Below the pieces are notes generated by a model. That model ran no database searches and was not told the DNA's origin. It worked only from the letters and a program-made list of their open reading frames with translations. DNA of 64,000 nt from Drechmeria coniospora (lineage: Eukaryota; Ascomycota; Sordariomycetes; Hypocreales; Ophiocordycipitaceae), in assembly GCF_001625195.1 (NCBI RefSeq), contig NC_054390.1:3744027-3808026 (forward strand). The letters are read 5' to 3'. The position numbers were made by a program, and so were the translations under genes. This document shows, piece after piece, positions 46,781 through 56,088 of the stretch (position 1 is the stretch's first letter; every line of letters begins with the position of its first letter).

Positions 46781-48021
46781 TGCTCGACAAGTAGGGGGCG
46801 ACGGGGGCAAATGAAGGCCAGGCTGCTAGCATTCGATATCGTAGTCGCGGTTTCTGATCCTCTGGACCATGGTGTACGGTAAATAGAGTCGCTGGGTGCC
46901 GAAGCAATGTTCGAAGCTGCGGAATAGGTGTCGAGAGAGGGAGGGAGATGCAAAGTCGAGGAAGGTTGTGAATGACAATAGATGGGGCGGTGGCGGTGGT
47001 TGCAGTCGCGGTGGTTGCGGTCGTGGTGGTCGTCGCTCTCGCGGTGACGATGAATACCTATGCCTAATAATTTGTTGTCTTGAGACCCAGAAGCGGCGCC
47101 ATGTGCGTCTGTACCCGGGACGCACCCGGGAACTGTGATTTCAGAGAAAGGATGGCAGCTCGGCTCCGTGTTCTTGTTCGTGACAGGGAGCAAAGCAAGG
47201 CGCTCGCAAATGACGTGCAGCGAGGGCAAGGTGGGAGGCGCCACCGATATCTGCGGGTGCAGCCTCCGCTCCAGGGGAGAGGCGCCTGTGTTCCCTAAGT
47301 ACGGTCCGCTAACTGACCTCCCCTCAGCGCCTCGTCCAGGACCCCTCGTCCCACTGGGCCTCGGCGAATTTAATACAGAGTACTCCGTACAGTAGTAGCA
47401 GTTGTACGGTACTCCGTACAGCAATAGCAGTTGTACGGTACTCTGAACAGTAGTAGCAGTTGTATCTGAACAGTAGTAGCAGTTGTACGGTACTCTGAAC
47501 AGTAGTAGCAGTTGTATGGTACTCTGTACAGTAGTGGTAGCTGTACAGTAATTACTCCGTGCAGTAAGTACTTACATGTTGACATCAACTGACCGACGGG
47601 AGATTGTCTTTATCGATAAGCCGATTCACCCTTCTACTGGCTGCCCGCTAATCTCGACACTTTCGAGCCTCGTGAGCGGCGCCATGTCATCGACGACGTC
47701 AAGACAATACGGTTGAAGCCCAAATCGTCTGGGCACATCGCGCCGCACTGCATCCCATAACCCTTGTTTTGGTTCTTTTGCTTCTCCCGTGTTAAGACCT
47801 GGTGCGGAGGCAAACGAGAGCTGTCCTCAGCGCCCGAAAGCGTACATCGTGTTCCCTCCCACCATTGTTGCTTGCTCCTCCAACCTCAAGTTCGACACCA
47901 CGCCCAACGCACGCCTCCGTCTCGTCCGCCGCCTCGAACTTCAGTACAGCATACGATAGCAAACCTTCTCGAAAACACAACAGGCACCTTCTCGCCATCG
48001 CCACCCGTCGTGTCGACCGTC
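46781..48021. other. Divergent promoter region between 5-phosphatase and DCP1 genes
   Basis: This is the shared upstream DNA of two divergent genes. It contains an imperfect GGTGGTYGC-type tract at about 46985-47045, the 29-bp minisatellite at about 47390-47555, and a C/T-rich leader before DCP1 (about 47840-48020). Open frames here are uninterrupted low-complexity leader sequence. Confidence 0.5.
47390..47555. repeat. 29-bp minisatellite built from GTAC words
   Basis: The unit is approximately GTTGTACGGTACTCTGAACAGTAGTAGCA. The GTTGTA landmark occurs at 47401, 47430, 47459, 47482 and 47511, with a diverged copy near 47540; spacings are 29, 29, 23, 29 and 29, so one copy has lost 6 bp. Copies differ mainly at CTCCGTACAG versus CTCTGAACAG. 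Confidence 0.9.
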
Positions 48022-48708
48022 ATGAGCAAATCAACGCCCCGCAGGTCCCGTCACGCACGGCATCCTTCGAACCTCATCCCTGCCGTCTCAGACTATGAGT
48101 CGGATGCGACGGCGATGCAGACCTCATCGTACGCTCCGCCGCCGCCGCACCGCACCAACACCGACCTCAACCTCTCCGTCTTGCAGCGGTACCTGCCTTC
48201 GATACAGCGCCTCCTCAGCATCGCCGCCAATGCCGTCATCTACACCTTCGACGGCGATGCCGAGAGTTGGGACAAGTCTGGCATCGAGGGCACCATGTTT
48301 GTCTGCGCCCAGGAACCGGCCGCGGCCTCCTCCTCGGATCAACAGTCGGTCCCCCGCGCCTGCGTCTTCGTCCTGAACCGGCGGGGCCTCGAGAATCTCG
48401 TCGTCGACCTCGCCCTCGTCACCCACGTCGAGATCATGGGCGAACTCGTCATATTGCGGGTCGGTAGCGACAAGCCTGCCGACGACGACGCCGGCGGCAA
48501 GGTCATCGGCGTTTGGATACACAACGACGCCGCCGAGACGAGACAGGTCAATGGCGCCATGATCTACGAGTCCTGGAAGGCGGTCCGGCCGACCAGCCCG
48601 GCCGAGGAAGCGGTTCCGGACGCTCATCCCGCCATCCAGGCGATGGGTCAACGTCTGTCGCTGAGCGACCTGTTTGGCAAGCGCAGTGTGCAGACGGCTG
48701 GGAAATGA
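48022..48708 (+). CDS. DCP1: mRNA-decapping enzyme subunit 1 (Dcp1)
   Basis: Single exon, 228 aa, starting at MSKSTPRRSRHARHP. The EVH1-like Dcp1 fold is recognisable from NLSVLQRYLPSIQRLLSIA, then VIYTFDGDAESWDKSGIEG leading into TMFVCAQE (the beta-sandwich core), and VFVLNRRGLENLVVDL, the usual NR-containing strand. Dcp1 activates Dcp2, which removes the 5' cap from mRNA in P-bodies. Length is normal for the fungal protein. A loop after the FVCAQE strand (about 95-110) and an Asp-rich loop near 155 are lineage insertions. The frame is open a further 86 codons upstream, but that part is C/T-rich leader, and this ATG is the natural start. It is convergent with the downstream BAR-domain gene. 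Confidence 0.9.
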   Translation: MSKSTPRRSRHARHPSNLIPAVSDYESDATAMQTSSYAPPPPHRTNTDLNLSVLQRYLPSIQRLLSIAANAVIYTFDGDAESWDKSGIEGTMFVCAQEPAAASSSDQQSVPRACVFVLNRRGLENLVVDLALVTHVEIMGELVILRVGSDKPADDDAGGKVIGVWIHNDAAETRQVNGAMIYESWKAVRPTSPAEEAVPDAHPAIQAMGQRLSLSDLFGKRSVQTAGK

Positions 48709-48844
48709 GGTGCGAGAAATACGTGATGGAATGACGAAACGAATAATGACCCTGCTTCGAGGAGGCTGGGGGATGTGCACGGCACTCTGCCCAACTCGAC
48801 GCTGCACTTTCGCTCGCACTGCGTCAAACACGGGCCGCGCCTTG

Positions 48845-48955
48845 TCACATGTCACATGTTCGATGCCACACGCTGCATGCTACATGCTACATGCTACATG
48901 TCAAATGCCATATGCCGCATGCCGCATGTCATACGCCGCATGCTACATGTCCTGC
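48845..48955. repeat. Degenerate 7-bp ATGCTAC-type repeat
   Basis: Heptamers such as ATGCTAC, ATGCCGC and ATGTCAC recur in phase with ATG every 7 bp. The clearest part is three consecutive GCTACAT copies near 48878-48900. All frames remain open and give Cys/His/Met-rich translations that should not be taken as protein. Confidence 0.8.
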
Positions 48956-49196
48956 CGTCATGTCGGTACAAATCACCCGGGCCGCGGGCATCGGCGTGTC
49001 GCACAAAAGCCCGACCGCCTATCCACGGAATCGGGTATTGAAGATGAAGCGTCTACAAAAAACAGTTTTGGCTACCTCTGCGGCGAACCATGCGTATCGC
49101 TGATGCGTGAATCCTGCATCCATTGTCGAATCCGTCGTCTCTTGCCTCTTCCGATATCAGGCTGGCTGGCAGCGTGCCTGCCCGCCCACCCACCCG

Positions 49197-49224
49197 CCTG
49201 CCTGCCTGCCTGCCTGCCTGCCTG
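49197..49224. repeat. (CCTG)7 microsatellite
   Basis: Seven exact CCTG copies lie in the 3' flank of the BAR-domain gene, preceded by a related CCCGCCCACC tract. Confidence 0.95.
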
Positions 49225-49238
49225 ACCTTGACGTCTCG

Positions 49239-50262
49239 TTAGACGGTACCGCTGATGCTCAGCTCCCGAATCTCTTGCAGAACCTGCTCCACCCTGGCGT
49301 CCAGATGGCCTTCGGCGTATTGATCCCTCGTATCGGCGTCGAGATACTGTTGCACCTGGGCCATGCGTGAGTACGCCTCGGCGCAGAACCGGAGCTGAAT
49401 CTTGACAAGAGCCTCAAAGGTCGGGTCGAGATAGGGGACGCGAAGGTCGATGAGCTGGGGCAGCTCGGTGCAGAGCTGCTCGTTGAGCTGCTCATAAGCT
49501 ACCCTGGCCATCTCGAGCTCCTTTTCCGTCCGTGGCAGTTTCGTCGCGTCCTTGTCGGGCTTCTCCACCAGCTTCTTGACCCGCGCTCGCAGGGCGTCGT
49601 AGTCGAGCAGCTTGTGCGACCTCTTCTTGATGCACTCGTTGACGTCGGGGAAGTAGGCGCAGAATCGGGTGATGGGCTCCAGCACCGTCGTTCGGTAGGG
49701 CCCGTCGAGGGCCTTGAGCGTCTCGGCGTCGAGGTCTTCAACTGCTTGCTTGTAGCTTCTGCTCATGCCGTCCGCTGCGCCCGAGTCGCCGTAGAAGGCG
49801 TCGATGGTCTCGGCTATCCTCATTTGCGACGCCGTCATGGCTTGTGCAACCGTTAACGTTGTCCACTCGACCTCGCGCATCGACGTGCTGTCCTCGACCG
49901 TGACATACCTCGGAGCGAGTCGAGATAGCCCTTTGCTTCCTTCTGCAGCCGTAGTGAAGCGGCTTCCATGGTGCGAAACCGTCTGAGAGCGGCGCGTCAG
50001 CGATCGTTTCGGACGGTCAGGAACTCGAATCTGCCCGCGTACCTCTCCTCAACTTCGTAGTCCCGGTCGTTTGTCTTTTCCACATGGCCTGGCCGAGTTG
50101 GTCAGCCTCGACAGCAGCGCGGCGAGCGAGGGCGCGAGGGAGCGTACCGGTTTTCATCATGACCTGCGTCGTCGCGCGATTCACATTCTTCTTGAACCCT
50201 GGTGCACGTTAGCCGGAGACTCGCAATCAAGGGCGGCGATTGCGCATACCCGCCCACGACAT
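49239..50262 (-). CDS. RVS161: BAR-domain protein Rvs161/Hob3 (amphiphysin-like)
   Basis: Five exons: complement(49239..49840, 49909..49982, 50043..50088, 50148..50198, 50250..50262), 261 aa; introns 68, 60, 59 and 51 nt. The first coding exon is 13 nt (MSWA plus one base). Joining gives MSWAGFKKNVNRATTQVMMK, TGHVEKTNDRDYEVEE, TMEAASLRLQKEAKGYLDSL and AMTASQMRIAETIDAFYGD, the unmistakable N-terminal BAR sequence. The remainder completes the three-helix BAR domain, with no SH3 domain, as in Rvs161/Hob3. By family it heterodimerises with an Rvs167-type partner at endocytic necks and helps actin patch scission and Cdc42-linked polarity. The gene is intact and of usual length. It is divergent from the peptidyl-tRNA hydrolase gene with 497 bp between start codons. 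Confidence 0.95.
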
Positions 50263-50759
50263 CTTGGCTGACGTCTGCCTCGACGGGAGGGCTGTGTTTC
50301 GGGTTAAGGGCGAGGGTGAGATTTCAGAGAGCCGTCGTCCAGTCGTTCGCTTCACGGTGCCGCTCGGGGGCGCGGGAGAGGATGGGAATGGGTGGGAATT
50401 GGCGGCAGTTACGGCGTATCGGGAAAATGTCTGGCAATGTTCGCGGGAGCCGGGAGGTGCTCTGTGATGCCTGATGATTGCCTGGAGGTGTCCGTGGTGT
50501 TGGGTGGTGATGGCACTGAACACTGGGGCGTCGAAACTGGGGCCGGCTGTAGGCACGACGCTACCCAATCGGCGTGCCGGATGTGTACGTCAGTGTGGAT
50601 GAGGCGCAGGCGGAGACGACGAACAAGTGCCCAAGGTTTAATATTTATTACAGACTATGGCCGTACGCAGTAATAATGCACACCGCAGTGGGCGAGAGCA
50701 TCACGTGATTCAAAATTCCCAAGCTGGACGAGGCGAACAAAACTTCGAATCATGGCTGC
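50263..50759. promoter_or_regulatory. Divergent promoter between RVS161 and PTH1, with TCACGTGA at 50701
   Basis: This short bidirectional region contains a perfect 8-bp palindrome TCACGTGA at 50701-50708, 52 bp before the peptidyl-tRNA hydrolase ATG. CACGTG is the binding core of fungal bHLH factors such as Cbf1. An A/T-rich stretch (about 50636-50650) sits just upstream. The site is seen directly; its function is inferred. Confidence 0.5.
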
Positions 50760-51407
50760 ATGGATGGCATGGCTGTTTGTCGCTTTCTCGACATCCGTCT
50801 GGCCAGCATGTTCAACCCCCGGTTCCTAGTCGTCAGTCTAGGAAACCCGCTTCCCAAGTACGAGAGCCTACACTCGGCCGGCCATTTCGCGCTCAACGGG
50901 CTTGCTAGAGTGGTCGGCCAGCCGGCATTTCGCGAAGTGGTGTTGGGACGGCAGGCTTGCCTGACGTCGCGCGGACCAAAGTACACGCTCGTGCAGTCGC
51001 CAACGCTCATGAACGTCTCGGGCCCGTTCGTCGCCCGAGCTTGGCAGGAGATGGTCAAGGACAGCAACTCGGCGGCGTCCCTCAGCCTCGTCATCGTGCA
51101 CGACGAGCTCGAACGAGAATTGGGCGACGTGAAGCTCGTCTCATGGGATCGCAGCCCGCGAGGTCACAATGGCGTCAAGAGCGTCAAGAAATCTCTGTCG
51201 CAGGGTCGATACCCCCTCTCGCCCTTTGCGAGGATCGCCGTCGGCATCGGTCGGCCGGAGCAGAGGGACGCGGCGACGGTGAGCCGGTACGTGCTCGACA
51301 AGATCTCGGAGGAGCAACGGAGAGTGTTGGAAGAGGTCGCTCCAGCCGACGTTGCCGAGCGCTTGGTCGAGCTCGAAGCCGAATGGAGGAGCGAGGTGCA
51401 GTCATGA
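50760..51407 (+). CDS. PTH1: Peptidyl-tRNA hydrolase, bacterial/mitochondrial Pth1 type
   Basis: Single exon, 215 aa. It cleaves peptidyl-tRNA released prematurely from ribosomes. Active-site residues are all present: Asn29 in SLGNP, His42 in HSAGH, Asn85 in LMNVSG, Asp115 in VHDELE and Asn137 in RGHNGVKS, equivalent to Asn10, His20, Asn68, Asp93 and Asn114 of the bacterial enzyme. The leader MDGMAVCRFLDIRLAS before the core could be a short mitochondrial targeting sequence. If translation starts instead at Met17 (50808) the protein is 199 aa and probably cytosolic. The substrate loop is the eukaryotic form SWDRSPRGHNG. The gene is intact. Confidence 0.92.
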   Translation: MDGMAVCRFLDIRLASMFNPRFLVVSLGNPLPKYESLHSAGHFALNGLARVVGQPAFREVVLGRQACLTSRGPKYTLVQSPTLMNVSGPFVARAWQEMVKDSNSAASLSLVIVHDELERELGDVKLVSWDRSPRGHNGVKSVKKSLSQGRYPLSPFARIAVGIGRPEQRDAATVSRYVLDKISEEQRRVLEEVAPADVAERLVELEAEWRSEVQS

Positions 51408-52139
51408 CTCGTGAGGGACCAGCGACTGCACCATCTACTTACTCGGCAACGATCGATAGCCTCCAGGAGACGACGACCGGCAAATATGCCAAGCGGCAGG
51501 CGCGCGGACAAGCGCCAATGTTTCCAGCAACCTACCTGATAAATGAATGACCGAGCAATTGTCCGACGTGGTCGGGCGAGGTTCATCTACGTACGCCGTC
51601 GCAGCCAAACGAAAGACGGAGAAAAATATGAAAATATAAGTGCAGGTGCTGCAGTCGGTATGGCGGCCAGCTCTCCCGTCGACGAACGGTTAACGGAACA
51701 TATCGGAAGCTAGTCCAGGCGAGGTTTTGTTGATGAGTCGTCACGGTCGACTCCCGATTCCGGTAACCAATTGCACAGTTTCGGTACACATACGTATGCG
51801 TGTGCGTAGGTAGGTGTGCATGGATACAGCATTCTCGTCCCATCCTTCGCCTAGATATAAGTACTTACAGTACAGGCATGTACGGAACTCGTATGCAGGA
51901 TAATTATTCCTAGCGTGCAGCCGAGCAGTGACGCGGATCTGGTGGCCCCCCCCTCCACTGGCGGCTTCCAGGATCCAGCAGGCTGCACCCGCTACGGCCG
52001 TTCCGGAACCCCGGCACTAGCCCGTCCGCGTCTCCGCCAGGCCACATGCCGAAAGATAAAGAACGGGACGAGCCCAATCAGCGATCGTCGATCGCTATCT
52101 TTGCGAAATGGACGGTGATGAATCTCCCGATCCAATGGT

Positions 52140-52310
52140 TGTCTACCTGTACTTGTACTTACAGGACTAATACAAGTACCCCCAAGTACGGAGGAGTACT
52201 TGCACTTTACACTGCACATGTGCCTGTACGTCGTCTTGCACACCCACCTACATGCACAGTACTTCCGCCTACATGTGCAGTACTTACACCTACATGTACA
52301 GTACTTAAAC
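52140..52310. repeat. Small GTAC-word cluster
   Basis: This 170-bp patch of the island vocabulary (GTACTTGTAC, CAAGTAC, GTACGGAGGAGTAC, ACATGTGCAGTACTT, ACATGTACAGTACTT) includes a short tandem with three related ACCTACATGYRCAGTACTT units near 52245-52310. Confidence 0.85.
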
Positions 52311-53188
52311 CTACCGCTATATCTACGACACTTTCGACTCGTCGATAACGGTCGCTGATGCTTCGAGAAAAAACTCAACAACAGGCGCTGCCTCTCACAG
52401 AAGCTGAGAAGGCTTGCTTGCTAGCCTGCCTGCCTTGCTGTCCCATCTCTGCTCACATCTTGCACAGGTACTGTACCTACAGTGCCTTTTATTTTGTCCG
52501 CCATCCTCTCCATGCAACCTTTTCCCCTCGCTCGTTGGGTCGAGGTTGCTTGTTGAAGCCTCCGTATTCTTGCGCTTGGAGAACCATGATTCGGAGTCCG
52601 TACTAGAATCCGTATAATGAGAAAATAGAAACTCGCGACTGGACGCATGAAGCAAGGTAGGTTCGTGCAATAAATGACACGAACGGGCCTGAAGCGACCG
52701 ATATGTCATTGGCAAGCACCGTGCATGGCTCTTGCCGTCTAGCCAGCTCGCGCGCCTGCCGTTTTCAGATCGCCATCATGGCACCATCGCCCGTGAAATG
52801 CACCGAGTTTGCAAAATTTGCATCGCCGTGCCCTAGATGCATCCATGATCCGTTCCTCCATCCATCCTCCGCCCACGCGTCTCAAGAACAGCAACAGCAA
52901 ATGGAGTCATTCATTCCGAAGATGCTCGCCCACTACTACGCAACTACGCGTGCGTGCCACGTTCGTTTCCGGACCTCGACGACCATCAACGACCGATTTG
53001 CTGCTCTCGAGCCCCAACACAGCAACGTCGACTGTAACTGTCGGACAACCGCACAACGGCGCCATGAAGCAACCAAAAATCAATGTGCAAAAGACTCGTC
53101 AAGCTGGTTGGATCACCTATCACATGTCTTCCCGTTATCGTCCTTGTTTGCCCTGAGACTAGAACGCCGTGGTGGCGCACCGGATCGG

Positions 53189-53354
53189 AAGATAGGCGCC
53201 TCACTATTTTTGTCGTCGCGATAACGTTTGAGAGTCGGCCCCAGCTACGAGAGCTCGACGTGCACATGCGCACCTAACCAAGCACCCCTGCGCACCGCCA
53301 GCTTGCGGAACGAATCCCTACGCGCCCACTCGGCGACTCGAGGTCGGGTTATCT
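53189..53354 (+). promoter_or_regulatory. Three GATA-factor (HGATAR) sites upstream of the ammonium transporter
   Basis: AGATAG at 53190-53195, CGATAA at 53219-53224 and TTATCT (AGATAA on the other strand) at 53349-53354 match HGATAR, the core bound by AreA/Nit2-type nitrogen regulators. They lie 230-395 bp before the ATG. About one match per 340 bp is expected by chance on both strands, so three is a modest excess; regulation by nitrogen is expected from the gene family. Confidence 0.4.
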
Positions 53355-53582
53355 CGCGCGCCACTAGGGATGCCAATCCTGACCACCAGCTGCTTCCATG
53401 CAAGCATGACACTGTGGCGGACGACTCTGTCAGCTTGGATGTGTCCGGGAGCTACCTGGCGTTACGGTCGGCGATATAACATCGACCGCTTCCCTGCCCC
53501 GTCTCCCTCACGCTCGCAGGCTCACGGCACCTGAACCAAACATCCACGACCGCAAGACGACAAACTCCCGACCCCCGGGGCC

Positions 53583-55268
53583 ATGACGAGCATGGCGGTA
53601 GAATACAATGGCACCACCGGCGTGGCCGACGACGGCTACTCGTCTGGTGTCCACAACCTGAACATCTTTTACGACGTTCGTCTCTCTGCCTGTCATGCGA
53701 GCTCCTGGCTTGCTACCGGCGCCTACATCCTCTCCTTTCCCCAGCTGCAGTGATGGCGACCAACGCTGACGGCTTCGCAGACCGGCCACATGACATTTCT
53801 TACCATTTGCTCCGTCCTCGTCCTGCTCATGATCCCCGGCGTCGGCTTCTTCTACGGCGGGCTCGCCCGTCGCAAGTCGGCCCTCCAGCTCGTTCTGCTG
53901 TCCATGCTCTCCGTCGCCATCATCGGCTTCCAGTGGTTCTTCTGGGGCTACTCCTTGACCTTTTCGCGCACTGGCAACGCCTTCCTTGGTGACCTGACCC
54001 AGTTTGGCTTGATGAACACGCTCGGGGAGCCCAACGGCTCTCCGCTGCTGCCGGACATTCTTCTCTGCCTCTACCAGGGCATGTTTGCCTCCATTACGTG
54101 AGTCTCGCCCGGCGAACCGCATGTGAACTGAAAGCGAGCTGGTCTGGCTGACTGGCGAGTAAAGTCCGGCCCTTGCCATCGGTGCCGTGGCTGATCGCGG
54201 CCGCATGCTTCCGGCCCTCGTCTTCATCTTCGTCTGGTCCACCATCGTCTACGATCCCATCGCCTACTGGACTTGGAACGCCAACGGCTGGCTTTTCAAG
54301 CTGCCCGCCTACGACTTTGCCGGCGGCGGCCCCGTTCACATCGCCTCCGGCTCCTGCGCCCTCGCCTACAGCCTCATGCTCGGCCGCCGTGCCGGCTACA
54401 GCACCAACGCCGGCCTGCCCTACCGACCCCACAGCGTCACCAACGTCGTCCTCGGCACCGTCTTCCTCTGGGTCGGCTGGTTCGGCTTCAACGGCGGCTC
54501 CGCCCTCGCCATGAACCTGCGCGCCGTCATGGCCTGCTACGTCACCAACCTCGCCGCTTCCTGCGGCGCCATCAGCTGGATCCTGCTCGATTACCGCCTC
54601 GAGCGGAAGTGGAGCACCATCGGTTTCTGCTCCGGCGCCATCTCCGGCCTCGTCGCCATCACCCCCGCGGCCGGCTTCGTCACTCCCTGGGCTGCCGTCA
54701 TCATCGGCGTCTGCGGCGGCGTCTGCTGCAACTTTGCCACCAAGCTCAAGTTCCTCATCGGCGTCGACGATGCTCTCGACATCTTCGCCGTCCACGGCAT
54801 TGGCGGCATGATCGGCAACATTCTTACCGGCATCTTTGGCACGTATGTTCTCCAACCTTCCACCTCCCCTGCGCCGCCAGTCCCTCCATCCTCATTGCTG
54901 TTGTGCATCGGCTAACGATCCACTTTCCGCACAGCTCCACGATAGCCGGACTCGACGGGAACAACTACAGCCCTATCGGCTGGATTCAAGGAAACTGGAT
55001 CCAGCTGGGCTACCAGCTCGCTGGTATCTGTGCCGCCTTCGGCTGGTCCTTTGTCTTGACCTGCATCATCCTTTTCCTCATGAACCTCGTGCCAGGCCTG
55101 TCCCTGCGCGTCTCCGCCGAGGATGAGGATATCGGCATCGATGACTGCCAGCTCGGCGAGTTCGCCTATGACTACGTCGAGCTGACGCGCCATGTCACCG
55201 ATGCCGACCGCACCGTGTCGTCAAGCAGCTCAGCTGCCAACGAGAAGACTGGGCCCAACGCCGTCTGA
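53583..55268 (+). CDS. Ammonium transporter (Amt/Mep/MeaA family)
   Basis: Four exons: 53583..53675, 53781..54097, 54165..54842, 54935..55268, 473 aa; introns 105, 67 and 92 nt. The N-terminus is outside the membrane (NGTTG offers a glycosylation site) and about 11 membrane helices follow. Core motifs are PGVGFFYGGLARRKSAL, SFQWFF-type GFQWFFWGYSLTFS, YDPIAYWTWN and FAGGGPVHIASG. The pore twin histidines are His195 (GPVHIASG) and His347 (FAVHGIGG). The cytosolic C-terminal tail follows LRVSAEDEDIGIDDCQLGEFAYDY, the conserved regulatory segment. It imports NH4+/NH3 at the plasma membrane. I cannot say from sequence whether it is the Mep2-type sensor. All motifs are intact. Convergent with GRR1. 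Confidence 0.95.
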
Positions 55269-56088
55269 GCATCATCGGTATTGGGCCAGCAGACTCGTGG
55301 CAATTTGCGGTGCGGCGTTTTGGTAGCGTTTTGGTAGCCTCGGTTCCGATAGATTTGTGGAAGCAAACTTGATTCTAGATACCATCTGTATTTGTCTACT
55401 TTCGAGTCAAAAGGCGGGTGTGCGAACGAATGAATGACAAAATACCTCCTCCGTGCGCCTCTGCAAGTGACATGATCTCCCGATGCAACGGTAATTCAAT
55501 CATGATTCGGGATAGTGGTGCCCGAAGTACTTAGTTGGAAATACTATTCTTCGTAGTCCATAGTCAAGACTCTAATGTGGACGCTCCATTTCACGCCACC
55601 TCACGCTCTCCCTCTCGTGCTCACTCTCGCGCGGGGTACGCATTATGCACACGACATGACACTGACAAGAGCCAAGCGTTGCCGAGTTTTACTGTTCTGC
55701 AGCAAACCGGCCCTCGCCCAATTTTCATCATGAACCCCGACGCCTCGCTCTGTCCTATCGCCTGCTTCTTCCAAACTAACGACTGCTTCCATGTGGTATA
55801 CCTGAGTTGTACGTGACTCCCTATGCGTTTGCTGCCACATCGTCAACTTTGGCGAAGACAACATCAAAAACTCCATGCATGCTATGATGACGAGACGACA
55901 TGCCGACATTGGAAAATATTCGCCGCAAGTCGTTGCCCTAAAATGAACTGCAGCTGCATCAGCGGGTGCGCGCGGGGGTAGTAGCATGTGCTGCCGGGAA
56001 CTCACACAAGCTGCTGGCAAGCCAGCACGAGCTTGGTGATCCCGAATCACGGACCAAACGACACCTTCCACCTTATGAACAAGACAAT
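55269..56088. other. Convergent intergenic region
   Basis: This lies between the stops of the ammonium transporter (+) and Grr1 (-) and should carry both 3' untranslated regions. Short frames on both strands show no motif. No GTAC cluster. Confidence 0.5.

Larger units (their letters stand above)
48709..49238. other. Convergent intergenic region with heptamer and tetramer repeats
   Basis: This lies between the stops of DCP1 (+) and the BAR-protein gene (-). It contains a degenerate 7-bp repeat (ATGCTAC/ATGCCGC/ATGTCAC) at about 48845-48955 and a (CCTG)7 run at 49197-49224, 15 bp beyond the BAR-gene stop, hence in its 3' untranslated region. Confidence 0.7.
51408..53582. other. Intergenic, with a GTAC patch and the ammonium-transporter promoter
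   Basis: No gene recognised. GTAC words occur at about 51860-51900 and 52140-52310. The first part should include the 3' end of PTH1. Forward open frames at 52.7-53.2 kb have no motif and no splice-consistent continuation. Confidence 0.5.

Noticed and set aside
45734..46882. Forward 382-codon frame opposite the 5-phosphatase
   Set aside because: Antisense shadow; all catalytic motifs are on the minus strand.
48124..48855. Reverse 243-codon frame opposite DCP1
   Set aside because: Antisense shadow of the Dcp1 exon.
48775..49103. Cys/His/Met-rich forward frames suggesting a metal-binding peptide
   Set aside because: Generated by the degenerate ATG-heptamer repeat; every frame is open there.
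54273..55268. Forward Arg/His-rich frame overlapping the ammonium transporter
   Set aside because: Alternate frame of the real transporter exon; the transporter frame carries all Amt motifs.
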